Below, piece after piece: positions 1 through 8,408 of a stretch of DNA of 55,393 nt (within the stretch, counting starts at the first letter, position 1; each line of letters begins with the position of its first letter). The position numbers were made by a program, and so were the translations under genes. The stretch comes from CAZEAN01 sp964510225 (lineage in GTDB: Bacteria > Planctomycetota > Planctomycetia > Isosphaerales > Isosphaeraceae), in the NCBI GenBank assembly GCA_964510225.1, contig CAZEAN010000027.1, positions 1-55,393 of the forward strand. Reading direction: 5' to 3'. Below the pieces are notes generated by a model, which saw only the letters and a program-made list of their open reading frames with translations, ran no database searches and was not told the origin of the DNA.

Positions 1-437
1 AAGCTGTCCCAGATGTGTTGTGGTATGGAGGTCGGCCTGTTCATGCAACCGTTATGGTCAACTGACCGCGAGCAAGCAATTCGGGCTGTGAACGGCTACC
101 CAGAGCGATTGTGTGGTGGAACCTGGGGGCTGATGTAACGAACCAGGATCATAAGGCTCCTCTGACCTGTCGTCAAAAGGATACAGCCCCGATTATCTTA
201 CCAGCGTTCGGTCACCACGGCCACTCTCAGCCCAGTCGCAGAAGCCTCAGCATCAAAGAATAGTATTGCTATCTTCAAAAAGCATGCAAGATTTAAATGA
301 AGAAAGATACAATTATGAATTCGTGAAACTGGATACCAAGATGCTCACCAATGGCAAAACTCACTTCTATTTGTCTAAGACGATCAGAGTAATTCATACC
401 AGTTGTTCCTTATGCAACGGGCGCAAGTGTGTCGTGC
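1..437. other. Window start, no confident gene
   Basis: The third forward frame is open from base 3 to a TGA at 63-65 and could be the last 20 codons of a truncated upstream gene, but 20 codons are too few to judge. The first frame is open to a TAA at 136-138 and is equally undecided. From about 250 to 420 the sequence is visibly more A+T-rich than the genes around it. An 84-codon ORF running through it overlaps the 3' end of ftsY and resembles nothing I recognise. I see no clear terminator hairpin for ftsY here. Confidence 0.5.
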
Positions 438-1343
438 CTACGAGAATAACGATTCGACAAAGACATCTGGATCAAAGGGCTGTAGGTCGTCGATCCCTTC
501 CCCGATGCCGATGTATTTGATCGGGAGGCCGGTCTGTTGTCGGACAGCGACGACAATTCCCCCTTTGGCAGTACCGTCGAGTTTGGTCAGAATGACCCCG
601 GTGCACTGGACGGCTTCGGTAAAGACTTTGGCCTGCTGGATCGCGTTCTGGCCGTTCGTACCATCGAGGACGAGGAGTGTTTCGTGAGGGGCACCTTTGA
701 TCTTTCTTGTGATCACGCCCCGGACTTTTTCTAACTCCTTCATCAAGTGGGTCTGCGTGTGGAGTCGACCAGCGGTGTCAACAATCAGGTAGTCGGTCTT
801 CTTCGCGAGGGCACGTTCGCACGAATCATGGGCGACACTGGCAGGATCGGCGCCGGGATTTCCTCGGACGATGTCGGCCCCCGATCGTTCCGCCCAGATC
901 GCGAGTTGATCGGCCGCCGCAGCACGGAAAGTATCACCGGCGCCCAGGAGGAGCGAGTGTTCCTGATTAATCAGACGTTGCGCGAGCTTGGCGATCGAGG
1001 TTGTCTTGCCTGACCCATTAACACCAACCACGAGAATGACGGTTGGGTTTTCTGGCGCCCGGATCAGTTCACGATCACCTGTGTCCCGCAAGAGTACTTT
1101 CATTTCTTGCTTCAAGAATTCGAGGAGATCTTCCCCGGCGGTCTTGTCCGCAAACGCTTCACGAACTCGATCGATGAGAATCTGCGCGGCCTTCACACCG
1201 ACGTCGGCACGGATCAGCTTCGCTTCCAACTCGCCGAGAAAATCTTCATCAACCTTCCGTCCGAACCAAGCCCGGACATCAAAGAGCTTTGCGGTCCGCG
1301 CTAAGCCCTTCTTGAAGCGATCGAGCAAGTCTTTAATTGCCAT
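438..1343 (-). CDS. ftsY: Signal recognition particle receptor FtsY
   Basis: SRP receptor GTPase of 301 residues. It docks ribosome-nascent chain-SRP complexes at the inner membrane for co-translational insertion. The SRP-GTPase motifs are in order: P-loop GVNGSGKT (107-114), GDTFRAAA (136-143), DTAGR (189-193), TKLDGTAKGG (253-262) and the closing GIGEGIDDLQPF (279-290). The N-terminal helical N domain fills residues 1-95. The long acidic A domain of the E. coli protein is absent, as in many bacteria, so membrane contact probably uses the short basic N-terminus. It starts 41 bases after moeA and is likely the last gene of a trpG-moeA-ftsY transcript. The ribosome binding site is weak. The family call is secure. 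Confidence 0.97.
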   Translation of the reverse strand: MAIKDLLDRFKKGLARTAKLFDVRAWFGRKVDEDFLGELEAKLIRADVGVKAAQILIDRVREAFADKTAGEDLLEFLKQEMKVLLRDTGDRELIRAPENPTVILVVGVNGSGKTTSIAKLAQRLINQEHSLLLGAGDTFRAAAADQLAIWAERSGADIVRGNPGADPASVAHDSCERALAKKTDYLIVDTAGRLHTQTHLMKELEKVRGVITRKIKGAPHETLLVLDGTNGQNAIQQAKVFTEAVQCTGVILTKLDGTAKGGIVVAVRQQTGLPIKYIGIGEGIDDLQPFDPDVFVESLFS

Positions 1344-1384
1344 TTCAGTCTCAAATTCTCAGGATCTTAAGAAATAGTCGAGAA

Positions 1385-2620
1385 TCAACCCAGCGTCGGT
1401 AGCCGCAAAAAAGGAACTTCTTCACCAGGTTGATAAAGTCGTTCACCTGCTTCGAAGACGGCGAAACCATCGGCAAGGGCAACGGTTCTGAGGTCGGCAG
1501 AACCTGCCCAGGGACGGGGCCGGACTCGGAGCTGATTGCCTTCGCTCTCGAGGTTCGACGGATGGTAGGTCGGTCGATCCCCCCGCTGTTGAAATGATTC
1601 GGCTAACGAGGTCGTTTCGAGTGGAAGGATAGGATCAGCGAACCCTTGTAAGGTTCGGAGTGCGGGAGTGACGAAAAGGAGAAAGCCAACAACTCCACTG
1701 ACCGGGTTCCCGGGCAGACCAAAGACAAGCGTACCGGGACGGCCTCCGGACCGCGTCGGACCAAGACCAAACAAGAGTGGTTTTCCCGGCTTGAGTCGGA
1801 TGCGATGAAAGATCGGCCGGACTCCAAGTTCCTCAAGGATTCCGGGGACCAGATCCTTCTTACCGGCGGAGACTCCTCCGGTGATCAAAAGGATGTCCCG
1901 ATCGAGTCCCTTCGTGAGAATCGATCGAAGGATCCCAGGGTCATCGGGAGCGATTGGCTCGGGGATTGCGGTCGCGCCCGATGTTTGGACAAATGTGGAA
2001 AGGATCGACGCGTTGCTGTTCCGAATCTGACCAGGGCCGGGTACTTTATCTGGCGGAACGATCTCATCACCAGTCGATACCACGGTTACCTCAGGCGGAG
2101 GGACGACAAGCGGTCGAGCATGACCGACCGACGCCAAGAGTCCGATCTGAACCGAGTTGAGTCGAGTCCCTGGTCTGAACAAGAGTTCGCCCTGACGCAT
2201 CTCGCGGCCTCGCTCTAATCTTCCATAACCAGAGACGACCGGTTTCGCTGGACGAAGGCTCACGCGGTTCCCGATCCGCTCACTCTGCTCGACCATGACG
2301 ACCGCATCTGCTCCCTCCGGCATGGGAGCTCCGGTCATGATCGCAGCAGACTGGCCTGGTCCGAGTGCCAGAGTCGGTGTCTCTCCGGCCGTAATCTCCT
2401 CAATCACCTCAAGTTCGACTGAGGAGAGATCCCCTCCAAAATCATCAGAACGGACCGCAAAGCCATCGAGCAGGGCCTTGTCGAACGGGGGGAGATCTCG
2501 ATCGGCGTAAACGGGTTCGTCGAGAACTCTACCAACCGCTTCGGAGAGTTGGCGTGCTTCTGAGGGGAGTCTCGAAGCGTTGGCAAGAACTAAATCGACC
2601 GCCTCCTGGACCGAGAGCAT
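1385..2620 (-). CDS. moeA: Molybdopterin molybdenumtransferase MoeA
   Basis: MoeA inserts molybdate into adenylylated molybdopterin, the last step of molybdenum cofactor synthesis in the cytosol. The 411-residue length is normal. Landmarks are the N-terminal segment with DLPPFDKALLDGFAVR, where family members usually read PxFDxSAMDGYA, the AAIMTGAPMPEGADAVV strand, the MPT-binding motif TGGVSAGKKD, the KPGKPLLFG loop and GLPGNPVSG. The ATG at 2620 is preferred over a TTG one codon upstream because it overlaps the trpG stop as TGATG, the usual form of translational coupling. No other cofactor gene (moaA, moaC, mogA) lies in the window, so the partners must be elsewhere. The identity is clear. 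Confidence 0.95.
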   Translation of the reverse strand: MLSVQEAVDLVLANASRLPSEARQLSEAVGRVLDEPVYADRDLPPFDKALLDGFAVRSDDFGGDLSSVELEVIEEITAGETPTLALGPGQSAAIMTGAPMPEGADAVVMVEQSERIGNRVSLRPAKPVVSGYGRLERGREMRQGELLFRPGTRLNSVQIGLLASVGHARPLVVPPPEVTVVSTGDEIVPPDKVPGPGQIRNSNASILSTFVQTSGATAIPEPIAPDDPGILRSILTKGLDRDILLITGGVSAGKKDLVPGILEELGVRPIFHRIRLKPGKPLLFGLGPTRSGGRPGTLVFGLPGNPVSGVVGFLLFVTPALRTLQGFADPILPLETTSLAESFQQRGDRPTYHPSNLESEGNQLRVRPRPWAGSADLRTVALADGFAVFEAGERLYQPGEEVPFLRLPTLG

Positions 2621-3222
2621 CAACTGACTCCTTCAGATCGCTGTCGGATACCTAAGTTAGTAATGAAGTTACGCAGGAGATCGGTTCCGGCAGTGGTCAA
2701 AAAGCTCTCGGGATGGAATTGGACCCCTTCGAGCGGCCACTCTTTGTGACGGATTCCCATGATTTCATCCTGGTCGGTCCAGGCGGTGACTTCAAAATCA
2801 GACGATAGGGTGCCAGGCTTAATGATCAGACTGTGATACCGGGTCGCCTCGAAGGGGTTCGGCAAGGCTTGGAAGAGTCCCCGGCCGTCGTGATGGATCA
2901 TCGATGTCTTGCCGTGCATAATCCGATCCGCGCGGGTCACGACGCCACCGAAGCTCTGACCGATGCATTGGTGACCGAGACAGACTCCGAGAATCGGCAA
3001 CTTACCTGCAAAATGTTTGACAACGTCGTTGGATATACCTGCTTCATTAGGAGTACAAGGCCCTGGAGAAACAATCAGATGAGTCGGCTGGGAGGCTTCG
3101 ATTGCTTCCAGGGTCGTTTGATCGTTGCGGACTACTTCAAGGATGATCTTAGAGTCAATCTCCCCGAGGCGTTGCACCAAATTGTAGGTGAACGAGTCGT
3201 AGTTATCGATCAGAACGATCAT
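2620..3222 (-). CDS. trpG: Anthranilate/aminodeoxychorismate synthase glutamine amidotransferase
   Basis: Class I glutamine amidotransferase subunit of 200 residues. It releases ammonia from glutamine for the chorismate-using partner TrpE or PabB. The triad is visible: Cys81 in GVCLGHQCIG, and His170 and Glu172 in FHPES. The N-terminus MIVLIDNYDSFTYNL is the classic TrpG/PabA signature. Sequence alone does not separate TrpG from PabA, and many bacteria use one protein for both pathways. No trpE or pabB lies nearby. Its stop overlaps the moeA start by one base. It is probably the first gene of the minus-strand run, with its promoter in 3223-3504. Family certain, pathway uncertain. Confidence 0.9.
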   Translation of the reverse strand: MIVLIDNYDSFTYNLVQRLGEIDSKIILEVVRNDQTTLEAIEASQPTHLIVSPGPCTPNEAGISNDVVKHFAGKLPILGVCLGHQCIGQSFGGVVTRADRIMHGKTSMIHHDGRGLFQALPNPFEATRYHSLIIKPGTLSSDFEVTAWTDQDEIMGIRHKEWPLEGVQFHPESFLTTAGTDLLRNFITNLGIRQRSEGVS

Positions 3223-3504
3223 CTGTCTCTGCCCGCAGCGTCACGAATCGACTTCTCTTGATTGAACTGATCATATCCGACGATCGCCAAAAACGGAAGA
3301 TTCGGCAGCAATGCAGGTCGATCAATAAGCAGTCAGGTCGTCGTGAGGCCGATGATTCCACCATTAAGGCGGAGCCTGATCCCTCGGGAAGACTCTGAAC
3401 CAGTCGGATCGACAGATTCAGTCTGGTCTTGCCCTCTTCCTTGCCGATTCCAATACCGAGTAACGCAGGCGACTCGGACGGGTTGAAGACAGGAGAACGG
3501 GACC

Positions 3505-4107
3505 ATGATCCCTGCATTATTACTGAGTATGGCCTTGACCTCGGGTCCCGTCGACCGCTTAGATCAACAGGTCTTCATTCCGCCGAAGCTTCCCGCGGTC
3601 CCGATTGCGGGGCTAAGAGTCCCTGCTCACGGAGCACCTCTGAGCCACCACCCAAACATGGGAAGGGTTCCAGTTGATCACGGAGGCCATGGTCATGCAC
3701 ATGGTGGTGGCTTCATTTTGCCGCCCGCACCTGGGATCGGACGTGGGTTTCCCAATGGTGCCCCCGAAGGTTATGGTTGGTACGACACCAGTGGACGTCA
3801 TCACTTGGGCGGAGATCGGACGACCGCCTACTACTTCCCCCGCCATTATGCGGCGCCGACGTCGGTTCTCTTCCTTCCGACTTACTTTAACCCGTTCGTC
3901 ACAAGAGGCCAGCGCTACATTCCATACGTCGGTTGCGGTGACTTCCTCCATCCTGCGGGTGGGCCGCCGACAGGTCCGGCAAACCTCCCTGTGACTCCCT
4001 ACCGCGATCTTTACGACCAGTCACCTGTGGAAGATCTTCCCGAGTTTAGCGGTGAAGTCGAAGCTGAGCCGGTCGATCCCTCGGAAACCGAGCAGTTGAT
4101 TCCTTGA
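3505..4107 (+). CDS. Small His/Gly-rich secreted protein, unknown function
   Basis: A 200-residue protein I do not recognise. Residues 1-13 are hydrophobic (MIPALLLSMALTS) and look like a short leader, without a strong basic start. A histidine-rich patch, DHGGHGHAHGGG at 58-69, follows HHPN at 48-51 and could bind metal. The middle is rich in Gly, Pro, Tyr and Phe (YYFPRHY, FLPTYFNPF), and the tail is acidic and Pro-rich. An AGGAGAACGGGACC stretch just before the ATG gives a good ribosome binding site (AGGAG). It is alone on its strand between two unrelated units. Metal binding is inference from composition only. Confidence 0.7.
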   Translation: MIPALLLSMALTSGPVDRLDQQVFIPPKLPAVPIAGLRVPAHGAPLSHHPNMGRVPVDHGGHGHAHGGGFILPPAPGIGRGFPNGAPEGYGWYDTSGRHHLGGDRTTAYYFPRHYAAPTSVLFLPTYFNPFVTRGQRYIPYVGCGDFLHPAGGPPTGPANLPVTPYRDLYDQSPVEDLPEFSGEVEAEPVDPSETEQLIP

Positions 4108-4479
4108 GATCTGGACTGCTCACGCAATCTGTTTGAGTCGGATGAACTCTGCAGGGGCCAGATCGATCTGGTCTCTGCGGACCCTTTAGCGTGGCGATCG
4201 GTAAGGATATCGGACGACTCCTCTGAGATTGCGGCGGGCAGCACTCCCTCGCGCGAACTCTTTGCACTTCATAGTCGTAAACGCTGTTAATTGCGATCGA
4301 TGCACTCCGATAAAACTCTCTCGGCCGAAGATAGTGAGCGTGAGTCATAGATTGACTCCTCGGATTCGGCATTGATCGATTCAAATTGACCGGCAGCGTC
4401 GTTCGCGATCACGGTAAATGGTCATTGCTTCGCGTTCATTTCTTGGCCCACTTGATTTCACAACCGAAGGCTCCTGGCG
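4108..4479. other. Intergenic region before ABC exporter operon
   Basis: No gene is supported in these 372 bases; the reverse-strand ORFs have no recognisable product. Near the left end is a perfect 14-base palindrome (4158-4171), flanked by GCAG at 4151-4154 and CTGC at 4175-4178. It could terminate the small secreted-protein gene. The promoter of the ABC operon must lie to the right of it, but I find no convincing -35/-10 pair. Confidence 0.4.
4158..4171. repeat. Perfect 14-base palindrome
   Basis: CCAGATCGATCTGG reads the same on both strands and lies 50 bases after the stop of the small secreted-protein gene. The flanking GCAG/CTGC can extend it into an imperfect hairpin. There is no T-run. 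It may be a weak transcription end or a protein-binding dyad. Confidence 0.4.
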
Positions 4480-5409
4480 ATGTCGAACGTCATCATCGAG
4501 ACCCGCAACCTAACTAAGGTCTATCGAGACTTTTGGGGGCGCCCCAAGGTCTTGGCACTGAAAGCGTTAGACTTGCAGGTCTACGAAGGAGAGATCTTCG
4601 GCCTTCTCGGCCCGAATGGATCCGGAAAAACGACGACCATCAAGCTCCTGCTTGGCCTCCTTTTCCCGACCGAAGGGGAAGCGTTCCTTTTTGGAGAGCC
4701 GACCACAAACGTCGCCAAGAATGAACGAATCGGCTATCTCCCAGAAGAGTCTTATCTTTATAAGTTCTTAAACGCTGAAGAGACCCTTCATTTTTACGGC
4801 CGTCTCTTCAAACTCAGTCCGGCTGAGCGTAAAAAGCGGATTAATGAACTGATTGAAATGGTTGGGCTTGGGCATGCGAAGCATCGGTTGGTCCGCGAGT
4901 ACTCGAAGGGGATGCAACGACGGATCGGCCTCGCACAGGCACTAATCAATGATCCTGAACTTGTCTTGCTCGATGAGCCGACCTCAGGCCTCGATCCGAT
5001 CGGTACAGCCGAAATTAAAGAGCGGATTAGAGACCTAAAAAATCGCGGCAAGACCATTATTCTCTCAGGACACTTGCTCGCGGACATGCAGGATATTTGC
5101 GACCGAATTGCGATTCTTCATCGTGGCGAATTAAAAGAACTCGGCCAAGTCCGTGAGCTTCTGACAGTTCAAGATATCACTCAGATCAAGACCCGCAATC
5201 TTCCCCAAGAAGCGGTTGCGGAAATCGAGGCAACGGTTCAGCGTCACCACGGTGAAGTCGTTTCGGTTGATCACCCGACCACGACTCTTGAAGAACTGTT
5301 CCTCCGGATTGTCCGCGAGAGCGATGAGCGTCCGGGTCGCCGCTTAATTGGCGACGATCAAGCTCTCGCAAAGGCTGGCTCGACTGAGGATGTGGCTGCA
5401 ACCAAGTAA
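4480..5409 (+). CDS. ABC transporter ATP-binding protein (ABC-2 exporter type)
   Basis: Cytoplasmic ATPase of 309 residues that should drive the permease encoded next. It shows Walker A GPNGSGKT (44-51), signature YSKGMQRR (141-148), Walker B LVLLDEPTSGLDP (161-173) and the switch histidine in SGHLLAD (196-202). The Q-loop reads YLPEES, with glutamate in place of glutamine, as is common in the CcmA/NatA/DrrA group of exporters. A C-terminal extension of about 80 residues follows the nucleotide-binding domain, as in gliding or multidrug exporter ATPases. The substrate cannot be read from sequence. The downstream permease is 194 bases away and probably in the same operon. Confidence 0.93.
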   Translation: MSNVIIETRNLTKVYRDFWGRPKVLALKALDLQVYEGEIFGLLGPNGSGKTTTIKLLLGLLFPTEGEAFLFGEPTTNVAKNERIGYLPEESYLYKFLNAEETLHFYGRLFKLSPAERKKRINELIEMVGLGHAKHRLVREYSKGMQRRIGLAQALINDPELVLLDEPTSGLDPIGTAEIKERIRDLKNRGKTIILSGHLLADMQDICDRIAILHRGELKELGQVRELLTVQDITQIKTRNLPQEAVAEIEATVQRHHGEVVSVDHPTTTLEELFLRIVRESDERPGRRLIGDDQALAKAGSTEDVAATK

Positions 5410-5603
5410 TCGATCGATCGACCAGATCGTCCGATTTTGGCTTTCGGCGCTCCTCCGAGACACACAAATTAGAGACGACGATCAAACCTGGTTGAGATCG
5501 CGAACGACTCGGCTCGATTCACCTCAATGAAATCGAGCCTCGATCAGATGAATCATCGCTCCCTCTTCATGATCCCATCACGCACCTGGAGTCAAATAAA
5601 GTA

Positions 5604-8408
5604 ATGTCTGCGCTGAGCGTCTTCCTCCTCCTGATGATTGCCCAGGGAGGACCTGAATCAACGGCCGTACCTCCGACTCAGGTCCCGACTCCAGATCCGC
5701 TCTCGGCCGGACCTGCTGAAGAATTGTTAGAGGCGGCCGACCCCGGTGCTCCTGTGGGAACTCCGACCCAGAATCCCGCAACAAGTGCCCCTGGAACTCG
5801 ACCTGGGGGTGCAGTTGCTTCGACGAACGTTGGGCAGTTGAATCAAGATCGACTGAATTGGGAACGTTGGGTAGCGATCGCGGCGGACCCTCGGATTGTT
5901 CCTCCGGTCTGGTGGGGGTCAATCCTGGCCTGGGTGAAGGTTCTTGCGTTGACCTCTCTTGTGGGATGGGTTGGTGGTTGGGTGGTGGTTTCGATCCGAA
6001 CCCGGCCCAGAGCACGATTGACCGTCGGCGGTGCCCGTCTTGCCGACCTCACACTCGTCATCGGGCTCTTACTCGGTATCGGTGGGATTTATGTTCAAAT
6101 CGCCCAAGGGTATGAGCGAATTCCCGAAGCAAACCTCGGCAGCCTCCCGCTCTCTGTACTCTTAGTCTTCATCAGCTTTGTGGTAATCGTGCTCTGGGCA
6201 GAGTGGTTGATTTGGACGGGGATTTTTCGATCAAAGCGTCTTTCGGACTTGTTCGTGCTATTTGGCATTCACCTTGGGTTAGTCGGTGGGGGATTTCTCG
6301 CATCCCAGTTTCAAGACCAAGTGATTCAATTCGTCACGGGGACTCCAGGGATCAATCCAACGATGGGTAAGATCCAACTCGGAGCCCAATTTAGCCTTGT
6401 TTTAATGGGCTACATTACGCTCTTACAGACTCTGGCGATCGGGCTTTACGAATTGTTCTCCGTCCGCCCTCGGCGTCTCTTCGCCGTCGGCCGCTTTAGC
6501 TGGATCGAGTCGTTCCGCAAGACCAGGATCCCCTGGGCGGTGTTGGCGTTATTCGGAGTAGTCCTCGCGTTTACCCACTGGTTCTTGCAACCACCAGACA
6601 CACTCCGTCAGGCCGAGTTGAGCCAACTCTACGTGCGGACGATGATGGTCCTCTGCTCCTATCTCTTGATCCTGATGATCGCGATTCTGACCCCGATCAC
6701 TCTGCCGAATGATATCCGCCACCAGACGATTCATGTGACCGTCACGAAGCCGATTCGACGTCTCGAAGTGATCTGGGGAAGGCTCTTTGGATTCATGGCC
6801 GTGGTCACGGTGCTCTTGGTCTTACTTGGGGTTTTCGGCGGTGTTTACATCGGACGAATTGTCGGTAGTCGGGTTGAAGATCTCCGCGAGGACATCACTC
6901 AAGCCGAAGAAGCTGGGAACACAAGACTCGCAAGCCAACTTCAGGTCCAGCTTGATCAGTTGGAAACAAGACGGTCGGCCCGTCTCCCGGTCGGTGGTTC
7001 GTTGACCTTCGTTGACTCGATTGGGCAGCCAAGGATTAAGGGGATTGACGTTGGCCAGGAGCTTGAGACCCGGAGTTTTGTTGAGGGAGCTACTCCAGCT
7101 AAAGCGATCTGGATGTTTGGTCCCGATCTCCCCGCTCCTGTTGATCGACTCCTCCCGAGCACGACACGGACACCAGCGCCTCGTGTTGAGTCGCCTGTTC
7201 CTGTAAACCTGCTGCTCAAGCGGGGGACGATCGAATATCTGAGCAACGAAATCTATGAAACTGCGTATGACGAAGCTGAGCTCGAATCGGAAAAGGTCAA
7301 CGCGGACTCTTCCGAGATCTCCAATTTGAATCGACGGATCGAGAATCTCCGAAGTCGTCGTGAAGAGTTGTCACAACAGCGCGAAGATCTGGTTACACAG
7401 TATGAAGAGCTCTCAGCGGAGGCGAATGAGCTGCTTGAAACTGCAGACGCAACTCAGAGCGAAGATGAGGCGAATGATCTCCGTGTCCAAGCAAGTGATC
7501 TCCTTGCTGAGGCAGAAGCGCTTCGATCACCCGATGTACCAGTTCAGATGACCTTCACGGTGTATCGGACCACAAAGGGTGAAGAAGTCGGCGCACCGGT
7601 GTACGCTCAGATCCGTGTAAAACACCCATTCTTCCCTCAACCGGTGATTGCGAATCGCCCCGAAGAACCGCTTCTAGCAGATCCTCTTTTTCAGAACGAG
7701 CAGAACAACCCACTCCTGGCGAGTGGTCGAGGCGGTAGCGGCCAGGTGATTACGGATACTTTCGACGTCAAGGAATACTACACCAATAAATGGAGCTTCC
7801 CCTCGTCGATCTTGGTCGGGAGCCGGGGCTTCCTGACGATCGAAGTTTCTTGTATCAGCCAGACGCAATATCTCGGGATGGCTCCTGATGATTTGTTCAT
7901 CGTTGCGAATCAAGGTTCTTTTTGGGCGAATTATGCGAAAGGACTTTTTGGGATCTGGCTCCAAGCGATGGTCTTGACCGCGATCGGTCTTTTCGCCGGA
8001 ACCTTCTTGAGCTGGCCAGTCGCACTATTAATCACCCTCTTCTTCTTCGTCGCAGGCGACCTCTTCTACCCAATCCTGAGCCAGCTCGGCGGTGGAGGAG
8101 TCACCGGCGGTGGTCCTTTTGAATCGATCATCCGGATGGTCACCCATGCCAACCAGGTCGCGGAGTTGGAAGGGACGATCGGAGTGATCACGGCGAAGTC
8201 GCTTGATGCGGTCTTTAGTCCTTTCCTCTCGATTCTCTCATTCATTGTTCCGAACTTCTCGGCGTTCAGTTTGGGTGACACCGTTGCCGCCGGTTTCGCG
8301 ATCACCTGGGGACGACTCATTAACGGGGTCCTCCTGGCAGTCGGATACGCCTTACCATTCTCGGTGGCTGCATACTTTATTCTCAAGAATCGTGAGGTGG
8401 CAGCATGA
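5604..8408 (+). CDS. Very large ABC-2 type permease with coiled-coil insert
   Basis: Membrane protein of 934 residues, about three times a usual ABC-2 permease. After a short hydrophobic start and a Pro/Thr-rich linker there are many membrane segments between about residues 105 and 420, including LADLTLVIGLLLGIGGIYV. A long soluble part follows (about 420-770). It holds charged coiled-coil stretches at about 425-455 and 555-650, rich in Glu, Arg, Leu and Gln. The C-terminus returns to at least four membrane segments (about 775-930). The segment TLPNDIRHQTIHVTVTKP before a membrane helix is typical of ABC-2 permeases. It overlaps the next gene by four bases (ATGA), so the three genes form one unit. 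The substrate is unknown. Confidence 0.85.
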   Translation: MSALSVFLLLMIAQGGPESTAVPPTQVPTPDPLSAGPAEELLEAADPGAPVGTPTQNPATSAPGTRPGGAVASTNVGQLNQDRLNWERWVAIAADPRIVPPVWWGSILAWVKVLALTSLVGWVGGWVVVSIRTRPRARLTVGGARLADLTLVIGLLLGIGGIYVQIAQGYERIPEANLGSLPLSVLLVFISFVVIVLWAEWLIWTGIFRSKRLSDLFVLFGIHLGLVGGGFLASQFQDQVIQFVTGTPGINPTMGKIQLGAQFSLVLMGYITLLQTLAIGLYELFSVRPRRLFAVGRFSWIESFRKTRIPWAVLALFGVVLAFTHWFLQPPDTLRQAELSQLYVRTMMVLCSYLLILMIAILTPITLPNDIRHQTIHVTVTKPIRRLEVIWGRLFGFMAVVTVLLVLLGVFGGVYIGRIVGSRVEDLREDITQAEEAGNTRLASQLQVQLDQLETRRSARLPVGGSLTFVDSIGQPRIKGIDVGQELETRSFVEGATPAKAIWMFGPDLPAPVDRLLPSTTRTPAPRVESPVPVNLLLKRGTIEYLSNEIYETAYDEAELESEKVNADSSEISNLNRRIENLRSRREELSQQREDLVTQYEELSAEANELLETADATQSEDEANDLRVQASDLLAEAEALRSPDVPVQMTFTVYRTTKGEEVGAPVYAQIRVKHPFFPQPVIANRPEEPLLADPLFQNEQNNPLLASGRGGSGQVITDTFDVKEYYTNKWSFPSSILVGSRGFLTIEVSCISQTQYLGMAPDDLFIVANQGSFWANYAKGLFGIWLQAMVLTAIGLFAGTFLSWPVALLITLFFFVAGDLFYPILSQLGGGGVTGGGPFESIIRMVTHANQVAELEGTIGVITAKSLDAVFSPFLSILSFIVPNFSAFSLGDTVAAGFAITWGRLINGVLLAVGYALPFSVAAYFILKNREVAA

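Noticed and set aside
266..520. 84-codon plus-strand ORF at the window start
   Set aside because: Runs antisense into the ftsY 3' end, has no ribosome binding site and changes composition halfway.
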